A program made the position numbers and the translations under genes. The notes beneath the pieces are model-generated. The model worked only from the letters and a program-made list of their open reading frames with translations. It had not been told where the DNA came from and ran no database searches. A stretch of 64,000 nucleotides of DNA from Microbacterium paraoxydans (GTDB lineage: Bacteria; Actinomycetota; Actinomycetes; Actinomycetales; Microbacteriaceae). Numbering within the stretch: the stretch's first letter is position 1; every line of letters starts with the position of its first letter. Positions 41,810 to 50,010 of the stretch are shown here, piece by piece. The DNA is taken from the NCBI RefSeq assembly GCF_900105335.1, contig NZ_LT629770.1, forward strand, positions 2,418,001 to 2,482,000. The letters run 5' to 3'.

Positions 41810-42025
41810 TAGACTGAGACGGTCGGCTTCGGACACCCGCGCAGGGCGCGGACGTTTTTCAGTGTGTGAAGTGTGAGTCCAGGGGCCGATGGTGCGCGTC
41901 GATCGACGCGAATCAACCATCACAGGAATGGCCCCGGCCGCAGATCGTCCGGACTCCGCTGGATCGGAGTGCTCGCGCGTGCGCGCAGCGCTGTTCTCGT
42001 GCGAGAACGCAAGAAGGACACCCGA
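41810..42025 (+). promoter_or_regulatory. Promoter and structured 5' leader of the DEAD-box helicase gene
   Basis: TAGACT at 41810-41815 is the best -10 candidate, giving a leader of about 200 bases. The leader can fold strongly: GGGGCC (41882-41887) with GGCCCC (41930-41935), GATGGT (41888-41893) with ACCATC (41916-41921), and between them the perfect 16-base palindrome CGCGTCGATCGACGCG (41895-41910). Further hairpins are ACTCCG/CGGAGT (from 41953) and GTTCTCG/CGAGAAC (around 42000). Long structured leaders are known for cold-induced helicase mRNAs. This specific structure matches no RNA family I know. Confidence 0.5.
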
Positions 42026-44134
42026 ATGCCCAAGAACAAGAAGCCCCGCGGCGGTCGCGCCGCTGCGAACTTCGAGCCGCGCTACGGCGCCAAGAAGACC
42101 TCGTTCCACGACCGTCACCGTCCGGCCGGCGGTCGGGACACGGCTCGTGACGAGCGTCCCGCGCGCGACGACCGCGAGGGTCGCGCGGCCGGCGGGTACG
42201 ACCGTCGCCCCGGCAGCCGCAGCCCCGGGCACCGCGGCTACCGCCCGGAGGAGACCGAGTCCGGTGCTCCGAAGCGCCGCTGGAGCTCCCAGGAGCGCGC
42301 CGGTCGCGACGAGGCCCGCAGCATCCGCACCCGTGCGGAGTCCGGGCGTCGCGAGGCCCCGCACCGCCGCGACGACCGCGCCGGTGGCGGCCGGTTCGAC
42401 GACCGCGCCGAGCGTCCGCGGTACAACGACCGGTCCGGCGCTGGACGGTTCGACGACCGTCCGCGGCGCGACGACCGCGGCGGCTCGCAGCGACAGGGGT
42501 TCCGCGACAACGACCACCGCGACGGCGGACGTCCGCGCTTCGACGACCGTCGGACGGAGCGCCCGCGCTTCGACCGCGACGACCGCCCGCGCTTCGATGA
42601 CCGCCGGACCGAGCGTCCCCGCTTCGACCGCGACGAGCGTCCTCGCCGCGACGATCGCGACCGTGCGGGGGACCGGGGAGGCGAGCGTTCGTACGACGCC
42701 GCCCGTGCGCGCCGCGCGTTCGACCGCGACCGCACGCAGCGCTCCTTCGAGGGCGGACGCGAGCGGCCGTCGACCGGAGGGGCCTACCGCACCGAGCGGC
42801 CCCGTCGGGACGAGCGCCCTCGTCGCGACGAGCGTCCGACCCGGAGCGACTGGAACGCGAAGCCGAAGGCGGCGTTCGAGCAGGCCGACGACGTCGTCCA
42901 CGAGCGCCTCGAGGCACAGGCCGTGCAGGCCGTCGAGGTCGAGGGCGTCACGTTCGCCGACCTCGGCCTGGGCTCCAACATCACCGAGACCCTGAACAAC
43001 ATGGGCGCCGCGACGCCGTTCCCGATCCAGGCGGCGAGCATCCCCGCCGTCCTCGAGGGGCGCGACGTACTCGCCCGCGGACGCACCGGCTCCGGCAAGA
43101 CCATCGCCTTCGGGGCGCCGCTCGTCGAGCGGGTGCTGCAGTCGCAGGCGGGCAAGCGCCGCGAGTTCGGACGGGCGCCGCGCGCGATCATCCTCGCCCC
43201 CACGCGCGAGCTCGCGCTGCAGATCGACCGGACCATCCAGCCGATCGCCCGCAGCGTCGGCCTCTTCACGACGCAGATCTACGGCGGGGTGCCCCAGGGC
43301 CGCCAGGTGGGCGCGCTGAAGAAGGGCGTCGACATCGTCATCGGCACCCCGGGCCGTATCGAGGACCTGATGAACCAGGGCAAGCTCGACCTGTCGGACT
43401 GCCGGATCGCGGTGCTCGACGAGGCCGACCACATGTGCGAGCTCGGATTCGTCGAGCCCGTGCAGCGCATCCTCCGCCGCACGGCCGAGGGCAGCCAGAA
43501 GCTCCTGTTCTCCGCGACCCTCGACCGCGAGGTCGCGGCGCTGGTGGACGAGTTCCTCGTCGACCCCGCCGTGTTCGAGGTCGCGGGCGAAGACCAGGGC
43601 TCCAGCACCATCGAGCACCGGGTCCTCGTCATCGAGCACCGCGACAAGGCGGACATCCTCACGTCGCTCGTCGACCGCGAGGGCAAGACGCTGGTCTTCG
43701 CCCGTACTCGCGCCTACGCCGAGATGCTGGCCGACCAGTTCGACGACGCGGGGATCCCGGCCGTCTCGCTGCACGGCGATCTCAACCAGGCCAAGCGCAC
43801 GCGGAACCTGGAGAAGCTGACCTCGGGTCGGGTGAACGTCCTCGTCGCCACCGATGTGGCCGCGCGGGGCATCCACGTGGACGACATCGACCTCGTGGTC
43901 CAGGCCGACGCGCCGGACGAGTACAAGACGTACCTGCACCGCTCCGGTCGCACGGGTCGCGCGGGGCGCTCGGGCCGGGTCGTCACGCTCATCACGCGAC
44001 AGCGCCAGCGCCGGATGACCGAGCTGCTCGGTCGCGCCGAGATCGAGGCCCCGTTCGAGCAGGCCCGCCTGGACGACGACGTGATCGAGGAGATCGCCGG
44101 GCGCGTGCCGTCCGCCGCCGAGCTCACTTCCTGA
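42026..44134 (+). CDS. DEAD-box RNA helicase with long Arg/Asp-rich N-terminal extension
   Basis: 702 residues. Residues 1-about 275 are low complexity with repeated RFDDRRTERPRFDRD-type units, an RNA-binding disordered region. The helicase core follows: Q-motif FPIQAASIPAVL, motif I GRTGSGKT, Ia PTRELALQ, II DEAD (465-468), III SAT, then the C-terminal domain with VATDVAARGIHVDD and HRSGRTGRAGR. It unwinds structured RNA for ribosome assembly or RNA decay, often at low temperature. Most DEAD-box proteins carry Arg-rich tails at the C terminus, so the N-terminal position here is notable. AAGGA lies before the ATG. Confidence 0.92.
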   Translation: MPKNKKPRGGRAAANFEPRYGAKKTSFHDRHRPAGGRDTARDERPARDDREGRAAGGYDRRPGSRSPGHRGYRPEETESGAPKRRWSSQERAGRDEARSIRTRAESGRREAPHRRDDRAGGGRFDDRAERPRYNDRSGAGRFDDRPRRDDRGGSQRQGFRDNDHRDGGRPRFDDRRTERPRFDRDDRPRFDDRRTERPRFDRDERPRRDDRDRAGDRGGERSYDAARARRAFDRDRTQRSFEGGRERPSTGGAYRTERPRRDERPRRDERPTRSDWNAKPKAAFEQADDVVHERLEAQAVQAVEVEGVTFADLGLGSNITETLNNMGAATPFPIQAASIPAVLEGRDVLARGRTGSGKTIAFGAPLVERVLQSQAGKRREFGRAPRAIILAPTRELALQIDRTIQPIARSVGLFTTQIYGGVPQGRQVGALKKGVDIVIGTPGRIEDLMNQGKLDLSDCRIAVLDEADHMCELGFVEPVQRILRRTAEGSQKLLFSATLDREVAALVDEFLVDPAVFEVAGEDQGSSTIEHRVLVIEHRDKADILTSLVDREGKTLVFARTRAYAEMLADQFDDAGIPAVSLHGDLNQAKRTRNLEKLTSGRVNVLVATDVAARGIHVDDIDLVVQADAPDEYKTYLHRSGRTGRAGRSGRVVTLITRQRQRRMTELLGRAEIEAPFEQARLDDDVIEEIAGRVPSAAELTS

Positions 44135-44150
44135 CGCATTCGGGATCAGA

Positions 44151-44182
44151 AAGGCCCCGGAGACTTCGGTCTCCGGGGCCTT
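44151..44182. terminator. Bidirectional terminator, helicase / yaeQ
   Basis: A perfect 14-bp stem with a TTCG loop between the stops at 44134 and 44202. Confidence 0.88.
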
Positions 44183-44201
44183 GTCGCACTCTGCACCGGG
44201 G

Positions 44202-44741
44202 TCAGGGGAGGGTGTGCTCGTGGAGGGATGTCGTGAGGGCGGTGCCGTTGAGGTCGAGGTAGAGGACGCCCTCGGTGACCGTGAGGGTCAGGGTGTTGCG
44301 GCGGGCGAGGTGAGGCGTGGCGGTGTCGACGAACCCGGGATCGAAGCTGTAGACCCGGATGTCCTCGGCCCGGTGGATGCGCTTGTCGGCCCACGGCGCC
44401 ATGACCTTGGCCGGATCGCGGTGCGTGTAGACCACCGTCCGGTCCGCGAGGCGGGAGGCATGGTGCAACCGCGCGGCATCGGGAGCGCCCACCTCGATCC
44501 AGACGGTCACCCGGCCCGTGAGGTCGCGCACGAGCACGGCGGGCTCCTCGGTGTCGGAGACGCTGCCGCCGAACGCGATGCCCTCCGCGAACTCGAGCCC
44601 GTACGCGAGCACCCGGGTGAGCATGTACGCGTCGGTCTCGGAGGGATGCCGGGCGGCGCGGAGCGAGACGTCCTCGTAGACCCCGCGATCGGTGTCGGCC
44701 AGCTGCATCTCGAACGTGTGGACTGTCGAACCGATCGCCAT
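44202..44741 (-). CDS. YaeQ family protein
   Basis: A protein of 179 residues. The opening IGSTVHTFEMQLADTDRGVY then EDVSLRAARHPSETDAYMLT is the YaeQ signature. The fold is PD-(D/E)XK nuclease-like, and the residues LEFAEGIAFG and VWIEVGAPDAARLHHAS match the active-site region with Glu and Lys/His variation. The function is unproved, with early links to transcription antitermination in enterobacteria. The -10 TAGGCT ends eight bases before the ATG, so the leader is one or two bases. Confidence 0.88.
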   Translation of the reverse strand: MAIGSTVHTFEMQLADTDRGVYEDVSLRAARHPSETDAYMLTRVLAYGLEFAEGIAFGGSVSDTEEPAVLVRDLTGRVTVWIEVGAPDAARLHHASRLADRTVVYTHRDPAKVMAPWADKRIHRAEDIRVYSFDPGFVDTATPHLARRNTLTLTVTEGVLYLDLNGTALTTSLHEHTLP

Positions 44742-44784
44742 GATCCTCGAGCCTACGCGGCGAAGCACCCCCTCCGTGACCGAC

Positions 44785-45876
44785 TCAGAACAGCATCGGC
44801 TGGGGAGGGGACGCGGCGGCGCGGCCGCTCGGGGTGAACATCACCGGCCCCGCCGCCGGCGTCTCCGTCTGCACGTGGCCTTGGCCCGGGCGGAACCCGC
44901 GCCGCGGATAGTCGTCCTCGTGCCGGCCGTCGAGTCCGTGCATCCGGATGAGGGGACGAGCGCGCTTGGCGAGCCACTGCCGATACGGCTTCGGCGCCTC
45001 GACGGACGCTCCGGGATAGAGCCCCCGGTACGACGACACGAGGTCGGGACGGTTCTCGCCGAGCCACTGGAAGAACCACGGCTTGACGCCCGGACGCAGG
45101 TGCAGGGCTCCGTAGATCACGCTCCGCGCTCCGGCGGCCTTGATGCGGCGCAGGGCGTCGTCGATCGCGGCGAGGGAGTCGGTGAGGTGCGGCATGATCG
45201 GCATGAGGAACACCGTCACCGGGAACCCGGCGTCGGCGAGGGCGCGCACCGTGTCGAGGCGGGCCTGCGTGGTCGGAGCGCCGGGCTCGATCGCCTTCTG
45301 CAGCGCGTCGTCGTACATCGCGATCGACATCTGCACGTCGACCGGCACGCGCTGCGCTGCCTTCTTCAGCAGCGGGATGTCGCGGCGGATCAGCGTGCCC
45401 TTCGTGAGGATCGACATCGGAGTGCCCGACGCCGCGAGCGCCTCGATGATGCCGGGCATGAGGGCGTAGCGCCCTTCGGCCCGCTGATACGGGTCGGTGT
45501 TCGTGCCGAGAGCGACCGTCTCGTGCTGCCAGCTCCCGCGGCGCAGCTCCCGTTCGAGCACCTCCACGACGTTGACCTTGACGACGATCTGGGTGTCGAA
45601 GTCGGCGCCGCCGTCGAGGTCGAGGTACTCGTGCGTGCCCCGTGCGAAGCAGTAGGTGCAGGCGTGGGAGCAGCCGCGGTAGGGGTTGATCGTCCAGGCG
45701 AAGGGCATGCGCGACGCCCCGGGGACGTGGTTGAGGGCGGACTTCGACAGCACTTCGTGGAACGTCATCCCGGCGAACTCGGGCGTCGTCACCGTGCGGA
45801 GGACGCTGGACCGGTTCTCGAGACCGGGCAGCGCCGCCTCGTCGCTGTCCGCGAGCTTCTGTCCCTGCCACCGCAT
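44785..45876 (-). CDS. Radical SAM protein (Rv2578c / SplB-like)
   Basis: 363 residues. The [4Fe-4S] motif NPYRGCSHACTYC supplies Cys69, Cys73 and Cys76. Then GTNTDPYQRAEGRY, the SAM-binding TKGTLIRRDIPLLKKAA, and a C-terminal ARPLIRMHGLDGRHEDDYPR. This belongs to COG1533, which includes spore photoproduct lyase relatives and mycobacterial Rv2578c. DNA repair or small-molecule methylation roles are suspected but unproved. A possible imperfect LexA box (TCGAACAAAGAATCGA, 45885-45900) lies just upstream of the ATG. Confidence 0.87.
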   Translation of the reverse strand: MRWQGQKLADSDEAALPGLENRSSVLRTVTTPEFAGMTFHEVLSKSALNHVPGASRMPFAWTINPYRGCSHACTYCFARGTHEYLDLDGGADFDTQIVVKVNVVEVLERELRRGSWQHETVALGTNTDPYQRAEGRYALMPGIIEALAASGTPMSILTKGTLIRRDIPLLKKAAQRVPVDVQMSIAMYDDALQKAIEPGAPTTQARLDTVRALADAGFPVTVFLMPIMPHLTDSLAAIDDALRRIKAAGARSVIYGALHLRPGVKPWFFQWLGENRPDLVSSYRGLYPGASVEAPKPYRQWLAKRARPLIRMHGLDGRHEDDYPRRGFRPGQGHVQTETPAAGPVMFTPSGRAAASPPQPMLF

Positions 45877-45950
45877 CGTCCTAGTCGAACAAAGAATCGA
45901 ATTGAAGTCAAGCGAGTGTGGCATCAATGTTCGAATGGAAGAATGGACCC

Positions 45951-46880
45951 ATGCCCTCCTCGCCGTACGCTCAGCATGCGGCGCCGCGCTCCCCGATCCT
46001 CGGACCCGCCCTCCCGGTCGGGCTGGCGGTGACCGCGCTCGGCGTGGTGCTCTCCCTCACCGGGGCGGCCGCGACCCCCGTGGCGTCAGAGCCCCTCCCG
46101 CGCCCCGTCGCGGTGATGCAGGTGCCGTCGGTGCAGAACGCGGCGACGCCGGCGGCGGACCCTTGCGCCGACCCCGGGGTGCAGGAGGCGATCGCGGCGG
46201 GGGACGACGCCGCCACCATCGCGGGGTTCGGCGGCGGAGCGCGCTTCCGTGAGGCGGTGGTCGCCGGGAACGCGCCCTGCGTCTCGCTCAGCGATCCCGC
46301 CCGGATCTGGGTGGTGGTCAACAAGGGGCGTCCGCTCGACCCCGCCGCCTACGAGCCCGAGGGGCTGGGCCAGGTGCCGCTGCAGATGACGACGCCGTCG
46401 GGCCGCGTGCGCGCGGAGGTCGCCGACGCGGCCGGGCGCATGGCGGAGGCCGCCGAGGCTGCGGGCGTCGGCCGCCTCGGCGCGAACAACGGCTACCGGT
46501 CCTATGGGCTGCAGGTCGCGACCTACGGCGCGCACGTGCGGGACCAGGGGCAGGCCGACGCGGACGCCGGCTCGGCGCGGCCGGGTCACAGCGAGCATCA
46601 GACCGGTCTCGCCCTCGACGTCGTGGCCTGCGATGCCGGGTGCGGCGGTCTCGACGGCTTCGGGGCGACGCGGCAGAGCGAATGGGTGGCCGCGCACGCC
46701 TGGGAGTACGGGTTCATCGTGCGCTACGAGCAGGTCGGCACCCCCGTCACCGGATACGCGCCGGAGCCCTGGCACCTGCGCTACGTCGGCACGGAGCTCG
46801 CGGCGGCGTATCACGAGGGCGGCTTCCACACCCTCGAGGAGTTCTTCGGCCTGCCCGCCGCTCCCGACTACGAGCACTGA
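45951..46880 (+). CDS. M15 family D-alanyl-D-alanine carboxypeptidase (VanY-like)
   Basis: 309 residues. An N-terminal hydrophobic segment (PALPVGLAVTALGVVLSLTG, residues 19-38) is a signal anchor or signal peptide, followed by a Pro/Ala linker. The catalytic domain has GYRSYGLQ, then SEHQTGLALD, giving zinc ligands His216 and Asp223, and PWHLRYVG, giving His275. It trims the terminal D-Ala of peptidoglycan stem peptides outside the cell. A hexamer AAGAAT lies six bases before the ATG, another possible leaderless start. Confidence 0.9.
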   Translation: MPSSPYAQHAAPRSPILGPALPVGLAVTALGVVLSLTGAAATPVASEPLPRPVAVMQVPSVQNAATPAADPCADPGVQEAIAAGDDAATIAGFGGGARFREAVVAGNAPCVSLSDPARIWVVVNKGRPLDPAAYEPEGLGQVPLQMTTPSGRVRAEVADAAGRMAEAAEAAGVGRLGANNGYRSYGLQVATYGAHVRDQGQADADAGSARPGHSEHQTGLALDVVACDAGCGGLDGFGATRQSEWVAAHAWEYGFIVRYEQVGTPVTGYAPEPWHLRYVGTELAAAYHEGGFHTLEEFFGLPAAPDYEH

Positions 46881-46916
46881 GCGGCGCGTCCGCGGTGTCG
46901 CCCGGCGTGCTCTGAG

Positions 46917-46960
46917 GCATCCCACAAACGCGGTACCCAGTCCCACCCGGGATGGGATGC
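46917..46960 (+). repeat. Inverted repeat between carboxypeptidase and acyl-CoA dehydrogenase genes
   Basis: Arms GCATCCCA (46917-46924) and TGGGATGC (46953-46960) enclose 28 bases containing CCCACCCGGGATGGG, which can form a smaller alternative hairpin. It is a possible terminator of the M15 gene. The following bases carry a candidate -10 TAGACT (46999-47004) for the next gene. Confidence 0.5.
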
Positions 46961-47043
46961 ATTCTCACAATCGCCTGTCCTGCCCCGTGTTCCCGCCGTA
47001 GACTCGCCGGAGCAACGACGCACGACACGTTCGGGAGGACGGC

Positions 47044-48207
47044 ATGGAACGCGACATCTACGAAGAGGATCACGAGGCCTTCCGCGACCTCGTCAAGGAT
47101 TTCGTCAAGCGCCACGTCACGCACGAGGCGATCGAGAAGTGGGACGCCGCCGGCGAGGTGGACCGCGCCACGATGCGCGCCGCCGGTGAGGCGGGCATCA
47201 TCGGGCTCTCCGTGCCCGAGGAGTTCGGCGGCGCCGGGATGCTGCAGGACTACCGCTTCCGCGCGATCGTGAACGAAGAGGTCATCGCGGCCGGAGCGGG
47301 CTCGCTCGCCGGGGCCTTCGGCATCCAGGACGACCTGGCCGTGCCGTACCTCGTGCACATGGGCACGCAGGAGCAGAAGGAGAAGTGGCTGCCCCGCATG
47401 GCCACCGGCGAGGTCGTCGGCGCGCTCGCGATGACCGAGCCCGGTGCGGGCTCCGACCTGCGCGGCATCAAGACCACGGCGAAGAAGGTCGACGGCGGCT
47501 ACCTCGTCAACGGCGCCAAGACGTTCATCTCGTCGGGGGCGACCGCCGACCTCGTCGTGACCTTCGTCAAGACGGGCGAGGGCAACCGGCCCGACGCGTT
47601 CAGCCTCGTCCTCATCGAGAAGGGCATGGAGGGGTTCGACAACGGCAAGAAGCTCTCGAAGATGGGCTTCCACGGCCACGACACCGCCGAGCTGTCGTTC
47701 AGCGACGTGTTCGTTCCCGAGGAGAACCTCATCGGCGGCGTCGAGGGCAAGGGCTTCATCCAGCTCATGATGAACCTCCCGCTCGAGCGCCTCTCGATCG
47801 GCGTGGCCGGAGCCGCCGCCGCGCAGGCCGCGTTCGACTGGACCGTCGCGTACACCAAGGACCGCGAGGCCTTCGGGGAGCGCATCATCGACTTCCAGAA
47901 CAGCCGCTTCACCATCGCCGACATGTCCGCCACGGTCGACGCGCTGTGGGCCTTCATCGACCGCGCGCTGCTGGCCTACAAGGACGGCAGGCTCTCGGCC
48001 GAAGAGGCCGCGAAGGTCAAGTTCTGGGCCACCGAGCGTGAGTGGGAGGTGCTCGACGCCGGCGTCCAGCTCCACGGTGGCTACGGCTACATCACGGAGT
48101 ACCCCATCGCCCGCGCCTTCCTCGACGCCCGTGTGCACCGCATCTACGGCGGCACGAACGAGATCATGCGCGAGATCGTCGGGCGTCAGATCGCCGGCAA
48201 GCGCTGA
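47044..48207 (+). CDS. Acyl-CoA dehydrogenase
   Basis: A 387-residue FAD flavoenzyme oxidising acyl-CoA to enoyl-CoA. Motifs: GIIGLSVPEEFGGAGM, LAMTEPGAGSDLRGIKTTAK (FAD site), KMGFHGHDTAELSFSDVFVP and RIYGGTNEIMREIVGRQI. The position that carries the catalytic Glu in medium-chain enzymes (IYEGT) is Gly here. A Glu is present in LPLERLSIG, the alternative base position used by isovaleryl- and long-chain-type enzymes. It therefore probably acts on branched or long acyl-CoA. GGGAGGAC precedes the ATG. Confidence 0.92.
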   Translation: MERDIYEEDHEAFRDLVKDFVKRHVTHEAIEKWDAAGEVDRATMRAAGEAGIIGLSVPEEFGGAGMLQDYRFRAIVNEEVIAAGAGSLAGAFGIQDDLAVPYLVHMGTQEQKEKWLPRMATGEVVGALAMTEPGAGSDLRGIKTTAKKVDGGYLVNGAKTFISSGATADLVVTFVKTGEGNRPDAFSLVLIEKGMEGFDNGKKLSKMGFHGHDTAELSFSDVFVPEENLIGGVEGKGFIQLMMNLPLERLSIGVAGAAAAQAAFDWTVAYTKDREAFGERIIDFQNSRFTIADMSATVDALWAFIDRALLAYKDGRLSAEEAAKVKFWATEREWEVLDAGVQLHGGYGYITEYPIARAFLDARVHRIYGGTNEIMREIVGRQIAGKR

Positions 48208-48237
48208 GGTCTCCAGGCACAGCTTCGGAGATCCCCG

Positions 48238-48277
48238 ACGACACGCCGGGGCGGCCTCGTCCGCCCCGGCGTGTCGT
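48238..48277. terminator. Bidirectional terminator, acyl-CoA dehydrogenase / siderophore protein
   Basis: A perfect 17-bp stem with a six-base loop between the stops at 48207 and 48305. Outer flanks (GGCACAGCTTCGGAG on the left, CTCCGAACTTGTGCC on the right) are also mostly complementary and resemble the outer arms of the terminator at 40766-40850. Confidence 0.85.
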
Positions 48278-48304
48278 GCTGTGGCTCCGAACTTGTGCCC
48301 GGGC

Positions 48305-49180
48305 TCAGGCGAGAGGCTCGGCGGCGGCCTCGCGGGCGGCCTTCGAGGCGGGGGAGGCGGCGCCGATCTTCCAGTAGCCGCAGAAGCTGACGGCGTTCTT
48401 GTCGACGCCGCGCTCGCCGACGAGCTGCTTGCGGACGCCGGAGGCCAGGGCCTGCTCGCCGGCCGCGTACGCGTGGAACGGAGCATCGGGCAGAGCGGTG
48501 CGAGCGAGGGCGTCCAGGGCGAGAACCCCGGGCGGGATCTCGTGAGGCCGCACGATCCACACCACGTCGAGCCCCGACGGATGCGCGAACTCCAGGGCGT
48601 CCTCCGCGGACGGGACCTCGATGATCGCCGTGCCCGCGGCGTCGGCCGGCAGGGAGGCGCTGATCGACGCGATCGCGGGGAGGGCGGTCTCGTCGCCCAC
48701 GAGCACCACCCGGTCGGTGCCCCGCTCGGGGTTGAATGTCAGGCCCTCGTCGATGATGAGGACGTGCTCGCCGGGGGCGCAGGTCTCCGCCCATCGGGAG
48801 GCCGGACCGGCGGTGCCGTCGGCCGCCGAGCCGTGCAGCACGAAGTCGACGTCGAGCTCGGCGCCGGTCTCGGGCGTGGCCGGGCGGTACGCGCGCACGG
48901 TGTAGTTGCGCATCACGGGGCGCTCGCCGTCGGGGATGCGGAGGAACTTCAGATACCCGAACATCCGGTTGGCCTTGGCGGGCACGCGCTCCAGTCCGGC
49001 CTCCCCGCCGATCGGCAGGAACAGCCGGAACCATTGGTCGTAGCCCATCGGACGGAAGCGGTCGATCTCGCCGCCGCCCAGGGTCACCCGCACCCAGTGC
49101 GGCGCGAGCCGTTCGGTACGGAGCACGGTGAGGTGCAGGAGCTCGGCCGTCTCCGGCTTGACCATCTTGCTGAATGCCAT
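48305..49180 (-). CDS. Siderophore-interacting protein (ferric reductase, SIP family)
   Basis: 291 residues. A FAD-binding beta-barrel with YDQWFRLFLP and the flavin motif R91-N-Y-T (VMRNYTVRAYRP). Then a NAD(P)H-type domain with VLVGDETALPAIASI, the hallmark of SIP proteins, and FCGYWKIGA near the end. It reduces Fe(III)-siderophore or heme-type complexes inside the cell to free iron. It is the last gene of a minus-strand operon with the ATPase and membrane subunit of an ECF transporter, 11 bases after the membrane gene. An iron box at 51712 precedes this operon. Confidence 0.9.
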   Translation of the reverse strand: MAFSKMVKPETAELLHLTVLRTERLAPHWVRVTLGGGEIDRFRPMGYDQWFRLFLPIGGEAGLERVPAKANRMFGYLKFLRIPDGERPVMRNYTVRAYRPATPETGAELDVDFVLHGSAADGTAGPASRWAETCAPGEHVLIIDEGLTFNPERGTDRVVLVGDETALPAIASISASLPADAAGTAIIEVPSAEDALEFAHPSGLDVVWIVRPHEIPPGVLALDALARTALPDAPFHAYAAGEQALASGVRKQLVGERGVDKNAVSFCGYWKIGAASPASKAAREAAAEPLA

Positions 49181-49191
49181 GCGGGCGCCTT

Positions 49192-50010
49192 TCAGGGGAG
49201 CTGCCAGGGGAAGAACACGACGAAGATCGCGGCCGACACGGCGAGCATGACCACGGTGAAGACGGTGTCCCTCGTGCGGAACGGCACGAGGTGCCGCTCG
49301 GTCCGCGTCGGATGCGCACCGAACGCCCGGGAGTCCATCGCGAGGGCGACGCGCTCCGCATGCCGGATGGCACCCGCGAGCAGGGGGACGATGCACCCCC
49401 AGCCGCGGGCGATCCGTGCGAAGGGGCCGCGGCCGCCGTGGTAACCGCGCACCCGGTGCGCGGCGCGGATGACGGCGAGCTCGTGCCCGAACCGGGGCAC
49501 GAAGCGGAAGGCGGCCAGGGCCGTGTACCCGATGCGGTACGGCACGCGCAGCTGCTGCACGCTCGCACGCACGAGGTCGGAACCGCTGGTGGTGAGGCCG
49601 CCGACGAGCGCGAGCGCGACGATCGATCCGAGTCGGAGCGCCGTGGCGAACCCGATGAGGAGGGCGCCGTCGTAGAGGGTCCAGTCACCGATCGTCACGA
49701 CGGAGGTGGTGTCGGCGACCAGGGCCGCGTCGACCCACAGCGAGAAGCCGACGCCGATCGCGACCATGCCCACGGGCAGACCGAGCAGGAGCAGCGCGAG
49801 GAGGCGCCCCGTCACCCGCGCCCCGACGAGGATGAGGACGTAGGCGAGCACGAGGAAGGCAGCGGGGGTGGCCAGATCCCGCACGAAGACGAGGAGCAGT
49901 ATCGCGGGGGCGAAGCCGGCGACCTTCGCCAGCGGGTTGAGGCCGTAGAGGAACTGCCGCCGCGACGTGGCCGTGAGCGGCGCATACGGATCGAGCGTGG
50001 TCATCGTCAT
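49192..50010 (-). CDS. ECF transporter transmembrane (T) component
   Basis: 272 residues of the CbiQ/EcfT fold. It begins LYGLNPLAKVAGFAPAILLL and has the coupling motifs (R)AADAMESRGF-like ERVALAMDSRAFGAHPTRTE, the Ala-Arg-Gly-type helix that contacts the ATPases. The ATG overlaps the stop of the ATPase gene (ATGA). It connects the substrate-binding S component to the energising ATPase in the membrane. Confidence 0.88.
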   Translation of the reverse strand: MTMTTLDPYAPLTATSRRQFLYGLNPLAKVAGFAPAILLLVFVRDLATPAAFLVLAYVLILVGARVTGRLLALLLLGLPVGMVAIGVGFSLWVDAALVADTTSVVTIGDWTLYDGALLIGFATALRLGSIVALALVGGLTTSGSDLVRASVQQLRVPYRIGYTALAAFRFVPRFGHELAVIRAAHRVRGYHGGRGPFARIARGWGCIVPLLAGAIRHAERVALAMDSRAFGAHPTRTERHLVPFRTRDTVFTVVMLAVSAAIFVVFFPWQLP

